Shown here piece after piece: positions 46,885-57,819 of a stretch of DNA of 64,000 nucleotides. Source of the DNA: Saxidomus purpurata (lineage: Eukaryota > Mollusca > Bivalvia > Venerida > Veneridae). Below the pieces are notes generated by a model that saw only the letters and a list, made by a program, of their open reading frames with translations, ran no database searches and was not told the origin of the DNA. Numbering within the stretch: the first letter of the stretch is position 1; each line of letters begins with the position of its first letter. The stretch is from the NCBI GenBank assembly GCA_022818135.1, contig JAFMSR010000007.1, positions 25,254,820-25,318,819 on the forward strand. The letters are read 5' to 3'. Both the position numbers and the translations under genes were made by a program.

Positions 46885-48867
46885 ATGGCGACGAGTGGAA
46901 ATTCTTCAAGGACGTTAGAGGGCGGACACGAAACGTTCTATGATTATACGTGTTATTTATGTGAAAAAGAAGGGAGGCACGTTGAGGCGACGAAATACTG
47001 TGAGGACTGTTTAGTCTTCCTTTGTGATCAGTGTGTAAGGAATCATAATAAATATCCTCTCCACAAAAGACACCAATTACTGGATCAAAGTCAGTTTGCA
47101 ACCGTGAACAAGTATGCGCTTGTATCCTTTCCGACAAAACGTTGCCTGAAACATCCTGGGGAACTGATAAACATCTTCTGTGGCAATCATGATGTCGTCT
47201 GCTGCAGTGTCTGCAAAGCCTTCGAACATAGGTAACTTTTTAGACGTTCAGATAGTGTTATTCTCGAACTTAAGCGTACTTGTTTTACATACTGATACTT
47301 CATAGGTACAATCGCATCTAAAGCATTAATCATATGAACGACTATATGTGTAAGATTATTAAACTCATTTAATAAAACTTTGACAGCCATAACTGCCCTA
47401 ACAATAAAGGATCTGATTACATATTAAAGTTTCTATTGCAGCCATTGTGCTAAAACACAACGCTTACCTGACGCCTCAAAGGGTATACAGACAAGCAAAG
47501 AATATCAGAGTATCAAAACAAGAAACAGAGCTTTGATTTCCGATCTAGATAAGGTTCTAAATGACAGGAAGAAAGACATTTCGCGCATTGCAAAGGAGAG
47601 GCAACATGCGACACGAACCATTGCTGATTTTCGTAAGAAGATCAACAAGTACTTTGACGACCTTGAGAAGAAGAGTCTTGCCGAGCTTGATCACAGAGAA
47701 AAGACGCTCTTACAGGGTATCGACAAGGGCAAAAAGTTTTTTGAAACTACGAAATCAAAAGCCGAGAACAATCTTAAACAACTAGAATCTTTCAAGGGAG
47801 CCAACGAATGCGATCTTTTCGTACAAGTTAAAATGGGATTGACGTTCCTTAATGATGTAGAGGAGAAACTTCGAGACATATGCAATGCAGATGAAACACC
47901 TTCTTTTCATTTTGAAATCTATAGAAGTATCGAGAAATACATTGCTTCCCTAAAAACGTTGGGATCATTTTCGAGTACAGATTTAGATGCAACTCAACAG
48001 TCTCTATTATCTGCAGGTCCACGAGTGTCGTCATCAGGTCCGCCGGTATTACATAGCACAAGACAACCCAGACGCGATATCCAACATTCCATATACAAAG
48101 CCCAATTCTATGGGAAAATTTGTATAAAAGAAAAGTCCGACAATAGCACGTGTGATGTATCTAGCATATGTCAATTGTTAGACGACACCTTCCTTATAAC
48201 GGACTGGGACAATAATACAATTAAGAGACTGGATAAGTCGCTAAGACTACTGGAATCTGTACAAGTGTCTGCTAAGCCTGACAGTGTATGTGCTGCTGGT
48301 TCTGGCCAGGCTGTAGTGTCCATGTACATGGACAAGAAAATACAATTTGTCTCTGTCGGTAAGAAACTGACACTGACGCGATCATTTACTGCACGTAATA
48401 ACTGTAGTGGAATGGTTTATACTGATAATGAACTATTTGTCTGTTGTGGAGCTACAAGTGATTCATCTTCATATTGTATAGAAGTGTATAACAACACGGG
48501 ACAATTACAACGTACTATTTCACGTGCACCACAAAGTTTTCCTTCAGTGCCATTGTACATCACAGCAAGCGATGACGGCCAGCATCTTCTTGTTTCTAGC
48601 CATAAAAGTGACAACATAACGATGCTGGATCTGGCTGGTAATATGGTCCGCGATTTCAGTCACAAGGACTTGAAAGGTCCAGAAGGAATATGTACAGATG
48701 GCGGAGGTCAGGTGTTTGTCTGTGGGTGGAACAGTAACACGGTCGTCCAGCTGTCTCCCAAACATCAGAAGAAAGAGGTGATTCTGAATGAGGCAGATGG
48801 GATAAAGAAGCCACGAGGAGTTTGCTACGACAAAGGACAATCGAGACTTTTGGTTTCATGTTTTTGA
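46885..48867 (+). CDS. RING-less TRIM-like protein: two B-boxes, coiled coil, propeller-like C-terminus
   Basis: Two exons, 46885-47231 and 47442-48867, encode 590 residues. The ATG at 46885 is chosen over the in-frame upstream start at 46828 because it has a good context (AAAATGG) and begins the conserved part. B-box 1 spans about residues 23-63 (C23, C26, C39, C42, C47, C50, H60, H63). B-box 2 is about 87-118 (C87, H90, C99, D103, C107, C110, H115, C118) and is completed only by splicing, which supplies SHC. A charged coiled coil covers about 147-275. Residues from about 350 to the end contain NHL/beta-propeller-like strands (LLDDTFLITDWDNNTIKRLD; GPEGICTDGGGQVFVCGWNS). No RING is present, as in many expanded bivalve TRIM-like genes, so E3 ligase activity is unlikely without a partner. 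Likely a cytoplasmic scaffold in signalling or innate response; the specific role is unknown. The last residues appear altered by a one-base shift. Confidence 0.88.
47232..47441 (+). other. Intron of the TRIM-like gene
   Basis: 210 bases. The donor is ATAG|GTAACT at 47231/47232 and the acceptor TTCTATTGCAG|CC at 47441/47442. It splits codon 116 (AG + C, Ser). Translation without splicing stops at once (TAA in the donor), and joining the exons restores the last zinc ligands of B-box 2, so the intron is well supported. Confidence 0.88.
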
Positions 48868-48896
48868 ATCAAATGAAATCCTTTCATTTAAGCTGA

Positions 48897-48933
48897 AATA
48901 AAAAAGCACTTATTTTTTATCTGCAACAATAAA
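48897..48933 (+). promoter_or_regulatory. Polyadenylation signals of the TRIM-like gene
   Basis: AATAAA at 48897-48902 and again at 48928-48933, 30 and 61 bases beyond the annotated stop. The first overlaps the alternative TAA stop at 48899-48901. Confidence 0.6.
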
Positions 48934-49967
48934 AAGAGTGCAATTTTATTTCCTATGTTAATCAATGATAAAAACAAGACATTGATGTTTAGATCGTTTT
49001 ACATGTCTAAGATGTATCTAACCTTCACTTTAATTTAAAAGCGTAAAAGTTGCCGATGTTTTTTACCGTTATTTTTAAGAATATTGTATCAGTAAAGTAT
49101 TAAAACAGTGTGCTTTGTACTATCACGATTTTGATATAACATATACCGTTTGTCATAAGACCAAAAATCATAATTGGTATACGTTGCACAGAAATATATA
49201 TGCATGTATTTCAAACTGTACTGTGCAAGTAGAATACAAATTAAGATTAAGCAAGCAAATGCAATGAATCCCAAGGCATCGTAGAATAGTTCTGTTGTTT
49301 GCGGTAGTCACACTATCGAATTTGGTGCCGACCTCTAACCAGGATTTACTTTCCGTGCAGAAATGTGTATATCGCTTCTAGAGTGAAAGCATGTATGTTT
49401 ATTTTGAAACCAGCATCTAGTACACTTTTTACACTTTTTTATAATTAAATTGGTCTGCAGGTCTGTAATTTAGACAGTAAGCTGCGGTCTGCAGTATTTT
49501 CTGTGTTAGACACCTCCGTATTAATTTAGACAAAGCCTAAAATTCAAACGAAAATTTAAATAATAAATCGAATCCAAGATAAGGCGAAACATTAATTTCA
49601 TATAAAACTGCAGTGATAATAGTTTTTAACAAAGCTGGTAATGTCCAGTTTGTAGTTTAAGTCCCACTTGTACTTCAGTCTCTCATAAATATACAATTTT
49701 ACGGACAAAATAAATATAGAATCGTGATCGATTCAGTCTAATGTTGACGTAGATTCCTTTCATATTTTTGTCGCTTCTCTACATAAAATGCGTTGTCAGA
49801 CAGCGTTTCTTAAGATACTGCGCTATATTTGTAGCATGAACTTGCCCTTTAGTTATATTTTATATCTATTTTGAAGAAAAAAACCGGTTGTTTGCGCCGG
49901 TAGGACAACTTTCTTGGTATATGTACTATACGATCCGCAAGTATTTTACATGCAAAGTGCTATTGGG
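48934..49967. other. AT-rich non-coding stretch, no supported feature
   Basis: Nothing beyond simple AT-rich sequence was supported between the TRIM-like gene and the 585-bp palindrome. Confidence 0.45.
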
Positions 49968-49975
49968 ATTTTATT

Positions 49976-50560
49976 ACGGAATCCCGTTCGTGCAACACTA
50001 CTTGTCGCCTTTGCTACACGCGACAATGCGATAATTATCGCGTTGTCGCCCTTCTCCAAACTTTATATATATACGAGATTTAACAACCCTCGCGAGGTTT
50101 TAGGGGCGATAATTATCGTCTTAATTCTCGTATATGTTTTCTTAATTCTCGCATCAGCAAATTGAAATTCCCATAGATGGTTGATTTCACAAGGCGAGAA
50201 TTAGTGAAATCTCGCTTTGTCGCATTGTCGTGTCTCGCCCGGTGTAACAGTATTTTTTTCTATAACAGCGTATTGAAAATTTATCATCACACCGGCCAAA
50301 AATGGCGTCAAACAGACAAAGCGAGGTTTTACTAATTCTCGCATTGTGAAATCGTGATCGACGGGTGATTTCAGTTTCCCGATGCGAGAATTAAGAAATA
50401 TATGCGAGAATTAAGACGATAATTATCGCCATAAAAACCTCGCGAGGGTTGCTAAATCTCGTATATATATAAAGTTTGGAGAAGGGCGACAACGCGATAA
50501 TTATCGCATTGTCGCGTGTAGCAAAGGGCGACAAGTAGTGTGGCACGAACGGGATTCCAT
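49976..50560. mobile_element. 585-bp near-complete palindrome element with 8-bp TSD
   Basis: The two halves (49976-50248 and 50292-50560) pair almost throughout. The ends are A(C/T)GGAATCCCGTTCGTGC and its complement, flanked by perfect direct repeats ATTTTATT (49968-49975 and 50561-50568). Each arm contains the self-complementary GCGATAATTATCGC and CTCGCGAG plus TTAATTCTCGCAT words. A small unpaired centre of about 45 bases closes the hairpin. There is no coding role; the 83-codon frame here simply follows the repeat. Confidence 0.88.
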
Positions 50561-50800
50561 ATTTTATTCCAAAATGGGAAAGTTTAGAAATGTCATGTAA
50601 AATTCTTCAGATATAAAATGTTCCTTGTTATTTCTTATAAATGTCTTAAATATATTGTCAAAGAAAAATGGATTGCACAAGTTGTCTCACACTTTCACTA
50701 CCCAATCATTATTTGAATATTTCTCCAGAAAGATGATGCATTTGCCCGTTCCCGATTTTACCCGAAAGGAATGTTTTAGATAAAAAAAGATATTTCTTAA

Positions 50801-51198
50801 AGTGACATTATGCGCATCTTACTGCACATAGTGTATTTTTGGTGACAGTTTTATAAAAGCAATTTTTGGTTGCTGTTCATTTAAATGTGTTAAATTAATG
50901 ATTATGACGCATTAGTATTTGAAGTTGGTGCGTTAAATATAAAAAAATCGGACTCATAAAATGATGTTTGTAGAGATTTCGGCAGTGGAAGGGAAGCAAC
51001 TCCTGTATGCAGTTGTTCTTTTCTTAAATTGACTCTCCCAGTCAAATAAGAAAATCAATATTTGGAAAGTTATTATTTCATACTGGTAGCGTGAAGAGTT
51101 TGGTGTATTGGGTTAAAAGCTATTATTTCCTCTACGCTTTTGTACACACACCATATTCAGCTGGATTTTTACTTGAAAAAAATGCGCATAATGTCACT
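50801..51198. mobile_element. MITE with TTAA target duplication, copy 2
   Basis: Well-preserved inverted ends AGTGACATTATGCGCAT and ATGCGCATAATGTCACT, flanked directly by TTAA (50797-50800 and 51199-51202). It matches the reverse complement of 5616-6043 along its length. It is the cleaner of the two copies and so probably the younger. No coding capacity. Confidence 0.88.
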
Positions 51199-51275
51199 TT
51201 AAGCAATCCGATAGAAAATTCGACATAAAGGTAAACATGTCATTTTTGTTTTCGCCACAGCCGTGTTAAGCTCGC

Positions 51276-51333
51276 TTTTGGCCGGAAGTTTGTAACTTTG
51301 TAGCCGCCAATGAAATGACTAGTAGATTATTTG
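51276..51333 (+). promoter_or_regulatory. Candidate ETS-type promoter site and short first exon
   Basis: GCCGGAAGTT (51281-51290) contains CCGGAAGT, the ETS/GABP motif common in housekeeping promoters. Shortly after, an ATG at 51315 encodes MTSRLF and runs into a strong donor G|GTAAGA at 51333/51334. A different ATG at 51311 meets a stop after two codons. No second exon is recognisable downstream in the window. The six residues are too few to name a family. Confidence 0.22.
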
Positions 51334-51349
51334 GTAAGAAAAAAAGGAT

Positions 51350-52644
51350 TCAGTTTGTTTTCCTGGCGCACATGTCACGGTATGGACTTTATCACAATTT
51401 GGGAATAAAACTATGTAAGCGACCGGTTAGCTTAGTCAAGAGAGCAATCGCTGGGCTTGGTTCGCGTTCCGGTCAGAGTGCACACTTTTTCTCACCCTAT
51501 GACATTTGGTGCTTTCTGAATGCATAAGATATAAACTTTACAGGATTTTTAAACTATGAATCTAGCTACAAGTTGGGTTCGTGTACTCAGAATTGTGCCG
51601 GCCTTTTTTTTTTAAGAATAGTTCTTGTACTTAAGAACTCCAGACCTTGCGCAAACAAAGCCAGAACCATATACGCTTTCAGCGAGGAGAAATACAATGT
51701 AAAATAGCATAGGTGCATGTAATTGTAATTAATTTGCCAACCGTTTCAGTTTTAAAACATCTAGGAAAATGAAAAAAATTGAAATGCTACATGTAGGTAA
51801 CGTTTTAAAATTTGGTAAAGAGCGCTGGTGAAAGTTTCATAGTTGATAATAGCTGAAATTTGAAGTATAGAAGGCAGCTGACTTAATATCTTTAAATAAT
51901 ATATAATAATAATCTTTAAAGGTGTATTACCTGCTGATAGATAAGAAATTGAAATATAGGTCAAGTACGCCATGGTGTATCAGTTACACCCAAGCCTGTG
52001 TTTGTACACCGTGAATAAAAACAACTAGCCTAAGGGTAAAAACAGTGAATGCTTATTCAAATCTGAAAATCTCTTTAATCTGCAACAGTCCCCAGGCAAG
52101 TGTTCTTCATTCACAGGTTAGACAGTTTGTCCGAATGGATGGCAATCATTCGCAGTACAGAAACCACAAAATAAAATAGATCTACAATTATATCAACTTT
52201 AGTCTTTTAAAGTTATACTCCTGTTCACAATTGAAGATAAAAGAAAATCCAGAAAGGAGCCAGTTTTCATTCGAAAGAAAGAACAAATTACTGTTTAATT
52301 TTTCATACATCATGATCGGACTCGTGGCTGTCAACGGATAAGAAAATGCATACTTCTTTTTCTACGACATCACCGCCCTTGCTCAGCCCGTAGCGTTCGT
52401 ATCTAGTCAGAATATATTGATTTGTAAACGTGAACGTATCATCACAACAACATTAAATGTAGTCATGATTTTATCTAAATCTTTGTAGTTAGTTGTGTAC
52501 CTGCTTACAATAAAGCTTTATTGTACAAAAGCAGCTGAATAAGAAAGCACACCATTCTTGATTTTCATGTATATATTATGAAAATCTATCACCGTTTATA
52601 AAATTAATGAACCCTGAACCGTAATTTCTGAACACTGCTAGCTC
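51350..52644. other. AT-rich non-coding stretch, no supported feature
   Basis: No exon, RNA gene or repeat ends were supported. Confidence 0.4.
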
Positions 52645-53277
52645 ACATGAGCGCAAAATGCTTTAAGCGAATCCATTTTGATCGCTCGTTGCCCGTCGTC
52701 TGTCTGTTCACACATTACTTGTTAACACGCTTGAGGTTACATTTGATATCCAATCTACATGAAAATTGGTCAGAATGTTTATGAAAATGATTTCTATTCC
52801 ATTTCAAATTTGGGTTTGCTGGGGATAAACAAACCATATCACACGATCAAATAAAAGAAAAACATTGTAAACACACTAACGCCATATTTATTAACCAATC
52901 ATCATGAATTTTGGTCAGAATGTTTGTCTCAATTATTTCGAGGTCAAGTTTGCATCTGGGTCACCTGGAACCAAAAGCTTCATGTAGATCACCTGGTCGA
53001 ATAAAAGAAAACCCTTGTTAATACTCTAGAAACCACATATATTAAACATTCATCATGACAATCGGTTAGAATTTTAATCATAATAATTTCTATATTAATT
53101 TCGAGTTTGGTCATTTGTGATTAAAAAACACAGTCAAATCAAAGAAAAACATTTTGAACACTTTTCACGCAACATTTATTTAACATTCATCGTGGAATTT
53201 GGTCAGAAGATTTGACCCAATGATTTTCTAGGTAACAATGGAATCTATATTACCTGGGATCAAAAACTAGATCACAC

Positions 53278-55851
53278 GGATTCACTGAAGTTGGCGGCCT
53301 AGCGGCCTGAAGTTGGCGGCCTAGCGGCCTGGCGGCCTAGCGGCCAGAAGTTGGCGGCCTAGCGGCCTAGCGGCATGAAGTTGGCGGCCTGGCGGTCTAG
53401 CGGCCTGAAATTGACGGCTTATGTATTTTTAACAAAAATCACTTACAAATTATGTATAACCAATATAAATATAAAAACTCAAATTAGAGCTGAACTGTAC
53501 AGAAAAAAAGTTATGTGCAGATAACGGCCTAGCGGCCTGAAGTTGGCGGCCTACCGGCCTGAAGTTGGCGGCCTGGCGGCCTAGCGGCCTGAAATTGACG
53601 GCTTATGTATTTTTAACAAAAAGCACTTACAAATTATGCCTTAAACCAATATAAAATATAATAACTCAACTAAAAGCTCGACTGTACACAAAAAGTCACT
53701 GAAAATGTTACGCCTTGAATAAACAATCGAAGAAAAAAACTCACTTAAAGCTCAACAGAACAAACACAAAAACTTTACAAAGTCGGTGGACTGGGAATTT
53801 TAACAAAAATTTACTTAGAAATAACACCTTAAAACAAAAAAACTCACATTAATTTTCAACTGAACACACAAAAAATGATATGTGCAGATAACGGCCTAGC
53901 GGCCTGAAGTTGGCGGCCTAACGGCCTAGCGGCCTGAAGTTTGCGGCCTGGCGGCCTAGCGGACTGAAGTTGGCGGCCTAGCGGCCTGAAATTGGCAGCA
54001 TAGCGGCCTGAAATTGACGGTCTATGTATTTTTAACTAAAATCACTTAAAAATTATGCCTTAAACCAATATGAAATATAAACACTCAAATTAAAGTTTAT
54101 TCTTTTTTTACAAAAGACTGCAGGCAATGCACTCGAACATTATTTTCTTTCTGAAGCGCGGGATAACAACCTAAAAAGTAAGTAATAAAATTGCATGCAT
54201 GCAAACGTTATGCATTACTTTGTTACAAAACTGGAATAAAACGCAAAGATTTCCCTTGTTGAACATTTTTATTCTAATGACGCTATTTATTTCTATTTAA
54301 GTCATTTTTTGCGATGAATAGTTGAAACTTTTACAAGAATTCTATTTTATATATTTATTTTTTTTGCTGTGTATGAAATTTGAATAAATTTGAAACACGT
54401 TAACACTGTTAAAAAAGATATTTTGCCACTTTTGCGTTTCTAAACCGGCTGAGTGTATTTAGAAGATAATACACAACATTGCTATTATTTTCATCATAAT
54501 CAGGATGAAAAATGCTATGCGCTCATCTATTTACCTGAAAATATGTATCCGTAAAGTTGGTTTGCAGATTCGAATCTCGAACTGGCAACTAACCAATCAG
54601 TTTGCAGTTCGTGATTCGAACTGCGAACTGCAGACTAGTTGCCAGTTCGCAGTTCGCAATTCGAATCGAGAACTGCGAACTGGCAACTATTCTGTAGTTC
54701 GCAGTTCGCAATTCGAATCACGAACTGCAGACTAGCTGCCAGTTCGCAGGCTGCGATTCAAATTGCAAATTGGGAACTTCCAACTAGTTTCATGTTCTAA
54801 GTTCGCGAATAAAATGAAGACTTGTTGCCAGTTCGCAGTTCGCGACTCGAATTGCGAATTGTAAACTTCAGTCAAGTTCCCTGTTCTAAATTCACGAATC
54901 GACTTGTTTCCAACTTGTAGTTCAAATTGCTGATTGCAAAGCATTCATCAGTTTTCTTTTAGAAAAGCGACATTTCGCGACTTGAATTGCGAACTGCGAA
55001 CTACAGACTAGTGGCCAGTTCGCAGTTCGCGATTCGATTTGCGAACTGAAAACTAGTCTGCAGTTCGCAGTTCGAATCGCGAACTGCAAACTGATTTCTC
55101 ACTGCTATACATTTACTAGTTTGTGATTTGGTTAGAGAATTGGGAATTGCCGCAAAACTACCAAGTTCTCAGTTCGCGGTTTGAATGAAGACTAGCTGTC
55201 AGTTCGCAGTGAGAAATCAGTTTGCAGTTCGCGATTCGTACCGCGAAGTGCGAACTGGCAACTAATCAGTAGCTCGTAGTTCGCAACTCGCAATTCGAAT
55301 TGCGTATTGATTTGCAGTTCCCCATTCGAATTGCGAACTGCGAACTGGCAAATAGTATCCATTTAAACAAACGAACAACAACAGTGAGGGGAAAAGTGAG
55401 CTTTATTCTACATAATCTATCTACAGCTCAAAACTAAGTAAAGCGCGCCAGTGAACGGCGCCTGCAAATAAAACATAATGCAATTGTAATATCAATTCAT
55501 CAAACCATATCATCATTTAATCAATTCACCAATAAAATATTATTGCAAAATACTAGTATACAATTCTTCGATTGTTTATTCAAGGCGTAACTTTTTAAGT
55601 GACTTTGTGTGTACAGTTGGGCTTTAATTTGAGTTTTCATATTTTAAATTTGTTTATGGCATAATTTGTAAGTGATTTTTGTTAAAAATACATAAGCCGT
55701 CAATTTCAGGCCGCTGGGCCGCTCGGCCGCCAATTTCAGGCTGCTAGGTCGCCAGGCTGCTAGGCCGCCACGCTGCTAGGCCGCCAACTTCAGGCCGCCA
55801 GGCCGCTAGGCCGCCAACTTCAGGCCGCTAGGCCGCCAACTCCAGGGAGAT
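53278..55851. mobile_element. Composite element: inverted GGCC arrays around a palindromic array
   Basis: The left part (53283-54040) holds several blocks of 20-22-base units (GGCGGCCTAGCGGCCTGAAGTT) separated by a conserved spacer (CTTATGTATTTTTAACAAAAA ... GTTATGTGCAGATAACGG). The right part (about 55625-55847) is the same system in the opposite orientation. Direct repeats GATCACAC flank it (53270-53277 and 55852-55859), inside a HINE tandem array. Imperfect ends are CACTGAAGTTGGCGG and CCCTGGAGTTGGCGG (complement). The core is a GCGAACTG array plus plain AT-rich DNA. No gene is present. Confidence 0.7.
54570..55355. repeat. Array of self-complementary GCGAACTG / CAGTTCGC repeats
   Basis: About 785 bases built from CAGTTCGC, its complement GCGAACTG, and joining words GATTCGAATTGC and GGCAACTAGT, in irregular order and both orientations, with a rough period near 40 bases. 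Every unit can pair with itself or its neighbours. Apparent frames of about 70 codons on both strands (for example 54505-54735) are repeat-derived. Confidence 0.85.
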
Positions 55852-56160
55852 GATCACACTGACAAATCAAAGATAAACCTTGTTAAAAATCTCTAAGGCT
55901 CCATTTAATAGCTATTCATCATGAAAAATAGTCAGAATGTTTGCCTAAATGATTTTAGGTTCAGATTGCAAGTGGGTCACTTTGAGTCAAAAACTAGGTC
56001 ACTAGAACAAATCAAATCAAAACATTGTTAACGCTCTGGAGGTCACATTTAATACCCAAATGTCATGTAGTTTGGTCAGAAAGTTTGTCTTGATAATTTC
56101 TAGGTCAAGATGTGAGTCAACTGGAATTTAAAACTACGTCATCTTTACATGTTGTATTAA

Positions 56161-56924
56161 TTGCCATGTCAGAATATTGTTGTTCGATGCAAAACACTTT
56201 TTTCTGAAGAAAATTCAAAAACGTTTGTAATTATTTAAATTTCACCTGTATTATTTCAGTACATAAAGACAATACCTTCCGTAATTTTGTTAAGTTTTAT
56301 GACATATAAATTTTTAAACCAAACATAAGTTCAACTTAGCGAATTAAGTCCAGTTTCAATCTGTGTTATAAAAGTGTTAGCTTCCCGTCAGCCACAGAGC
56401 CATGTGGTACTTTTGGCAGTCTGGTGCTATGCTTTTAGTGTGTTCATTCCTAATGATTCATATATGTTTGACTGTTTTGTGTTGCTGTGTCTCGACTTGT
56501 TTTATAGGCGACAGACAACTCAAAGTCATGGTATTAGGTTTTCCTATACATAGAAGTAAGAAGATTTTCTTTTTTCTCGTTTGTTTATATTTTAACATCA
56601 GTTCTAACAAAAGAGTCAAACGCACATGTTAACACAGAAATATACACCAAATGAGAGGACAAAGGTCCGCGTACGCAAAGTGTTAACTTTAATTTGTTCA
56701 GACACACAGAACATTTGTTCAATTATTAGGTTAAATTGTAATTTTTAATTTGTCCCATTCAGAAATAACGTTGGTGCTAAAATTCCTGAATTGTGATTTG
56801 GGACAGTATGTTTTTAGGTAGTTCGGACAAAAAGATAGCATTTGAAAGATATATGAAAACATAAACCTTCTTCAGTGATTTCGCAAACAAATTGAATCAT
56901 ATTTCGCCACATCAGAAACATAAC
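56161..56924. other. Non-coding stretch between elements, no supported feature
   Basis: A 76-codon plus-strand frame (56402-56632) begins MWYFWQSGAMLLVCSF and is hydrophobic at the start, like a signal or membrane segment, but it has no recognisable family and its frame becomes low-complexity. Not called. Confidence 0.35.
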
Positions 56925-57819
56925 GGCTCATCTGCACTTTTGGGCGAAAATGACTTTTTGTGAACATTTATGTTATCTTTCTGTTAAATAAATCATTCCA
57001 CCCATGTTCTTGAAAACAAAATAAAAAATCTATATTTTGAAAAGGGCTCATATTCTTGTCATACAGATAAACAACAAACGTTGCAAATGGTGGATAAATA
57101 GAAACAGACCTATACAAAGACACACCCAAAAGAAAGCCAAACTGCCAAAAAGAGAAAATAGACATAAGGAAAAGCAACCAGCAACAGAACACACCAGCAT
57201 GGAAAAGGCAATTACGGCTATCCGTAGAATATTTTAAGTCAACAGAATACTGGAAAAACATTACGAATCTCGTTTGAACAATCTGCTGATAAGCAATAAC
57301 TTGGAAACAATCCAAATAGAGGAAGATTGCAATTGTTTCTTCAATGCCATTTTTTGTTCTTGTCACGTTATAACTATGCCAGTGACGATTGTTCGCTCAA
57401 ACAGTTAGTGTGTAAAAGAATCAAAAGGACCAATGTTTCGGCTTTATGGATATGAACTTATAAATCCAAAGAAGAATTATCACAGATGTATGACAAAAAG
57501 GTTAAAGAGTTCAGTCTGGTTGAATCTGGAATATGTCATTGTGCGACCTGCTTAGGTCTTACAGAAAAGAATAACGATTTATTCAAGGAGGCTGAATTGT
57601 CCTTTCATTCATTTTGAGCCGAATCTCAGTAGAGACAGGTGGCAAACCAAAACAGAGACTCTTTATAGCATATTTGGCAGTTCCAGGCTATTAACATAAT
57701 GATGCATATACCAAAGTTAGCGTTGCAAAGAAATCAATCCCAAGACATGGTGAATAATGAATAATTGCCGAAATTATAAAGCCAATGAAGCTTGTATACC
57801 TCAAATGAATACTCCAAAG

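Larger units (their letters stand above)
52645..56160 (+). mobile_element. HINE-like element with about 150-bp units, split by an insertion
   Basis: It starts CTAGCTCACATGAGC (a small hairpin) with a CCCGTCGTCTGTCTG leader. Diverged units follow (TGGTCAGAATGTTTG, GGTCAAAAACTAGGTCAC, AAAGAAAAACCTTGTTAA), four before 53277 and about two after 55852. The interruption is the GGCC composite at 53278-55851. The 3' end is not clearly marked. Confidence 0.6.

Noticed and set aside
49914..50165. 83-codon hydrophobic frame resembling a membrane protein
   Set aside because: Most of it lies in the left arm of the 585-bp palindrome and repeats its TTAATTCTCG words.
54505..54944. Frames rich in NRELRTGN / FAVRNSNCEL
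   Set aside because: Direct translation of the GCGAACTG array; equally open on both strands.
56402..56632. Signal-peptide-like 76-codon frame
   Set aside because: Hydrophobic start but no family, no conserved cysteines pattern and no splice or polyadenylation context.
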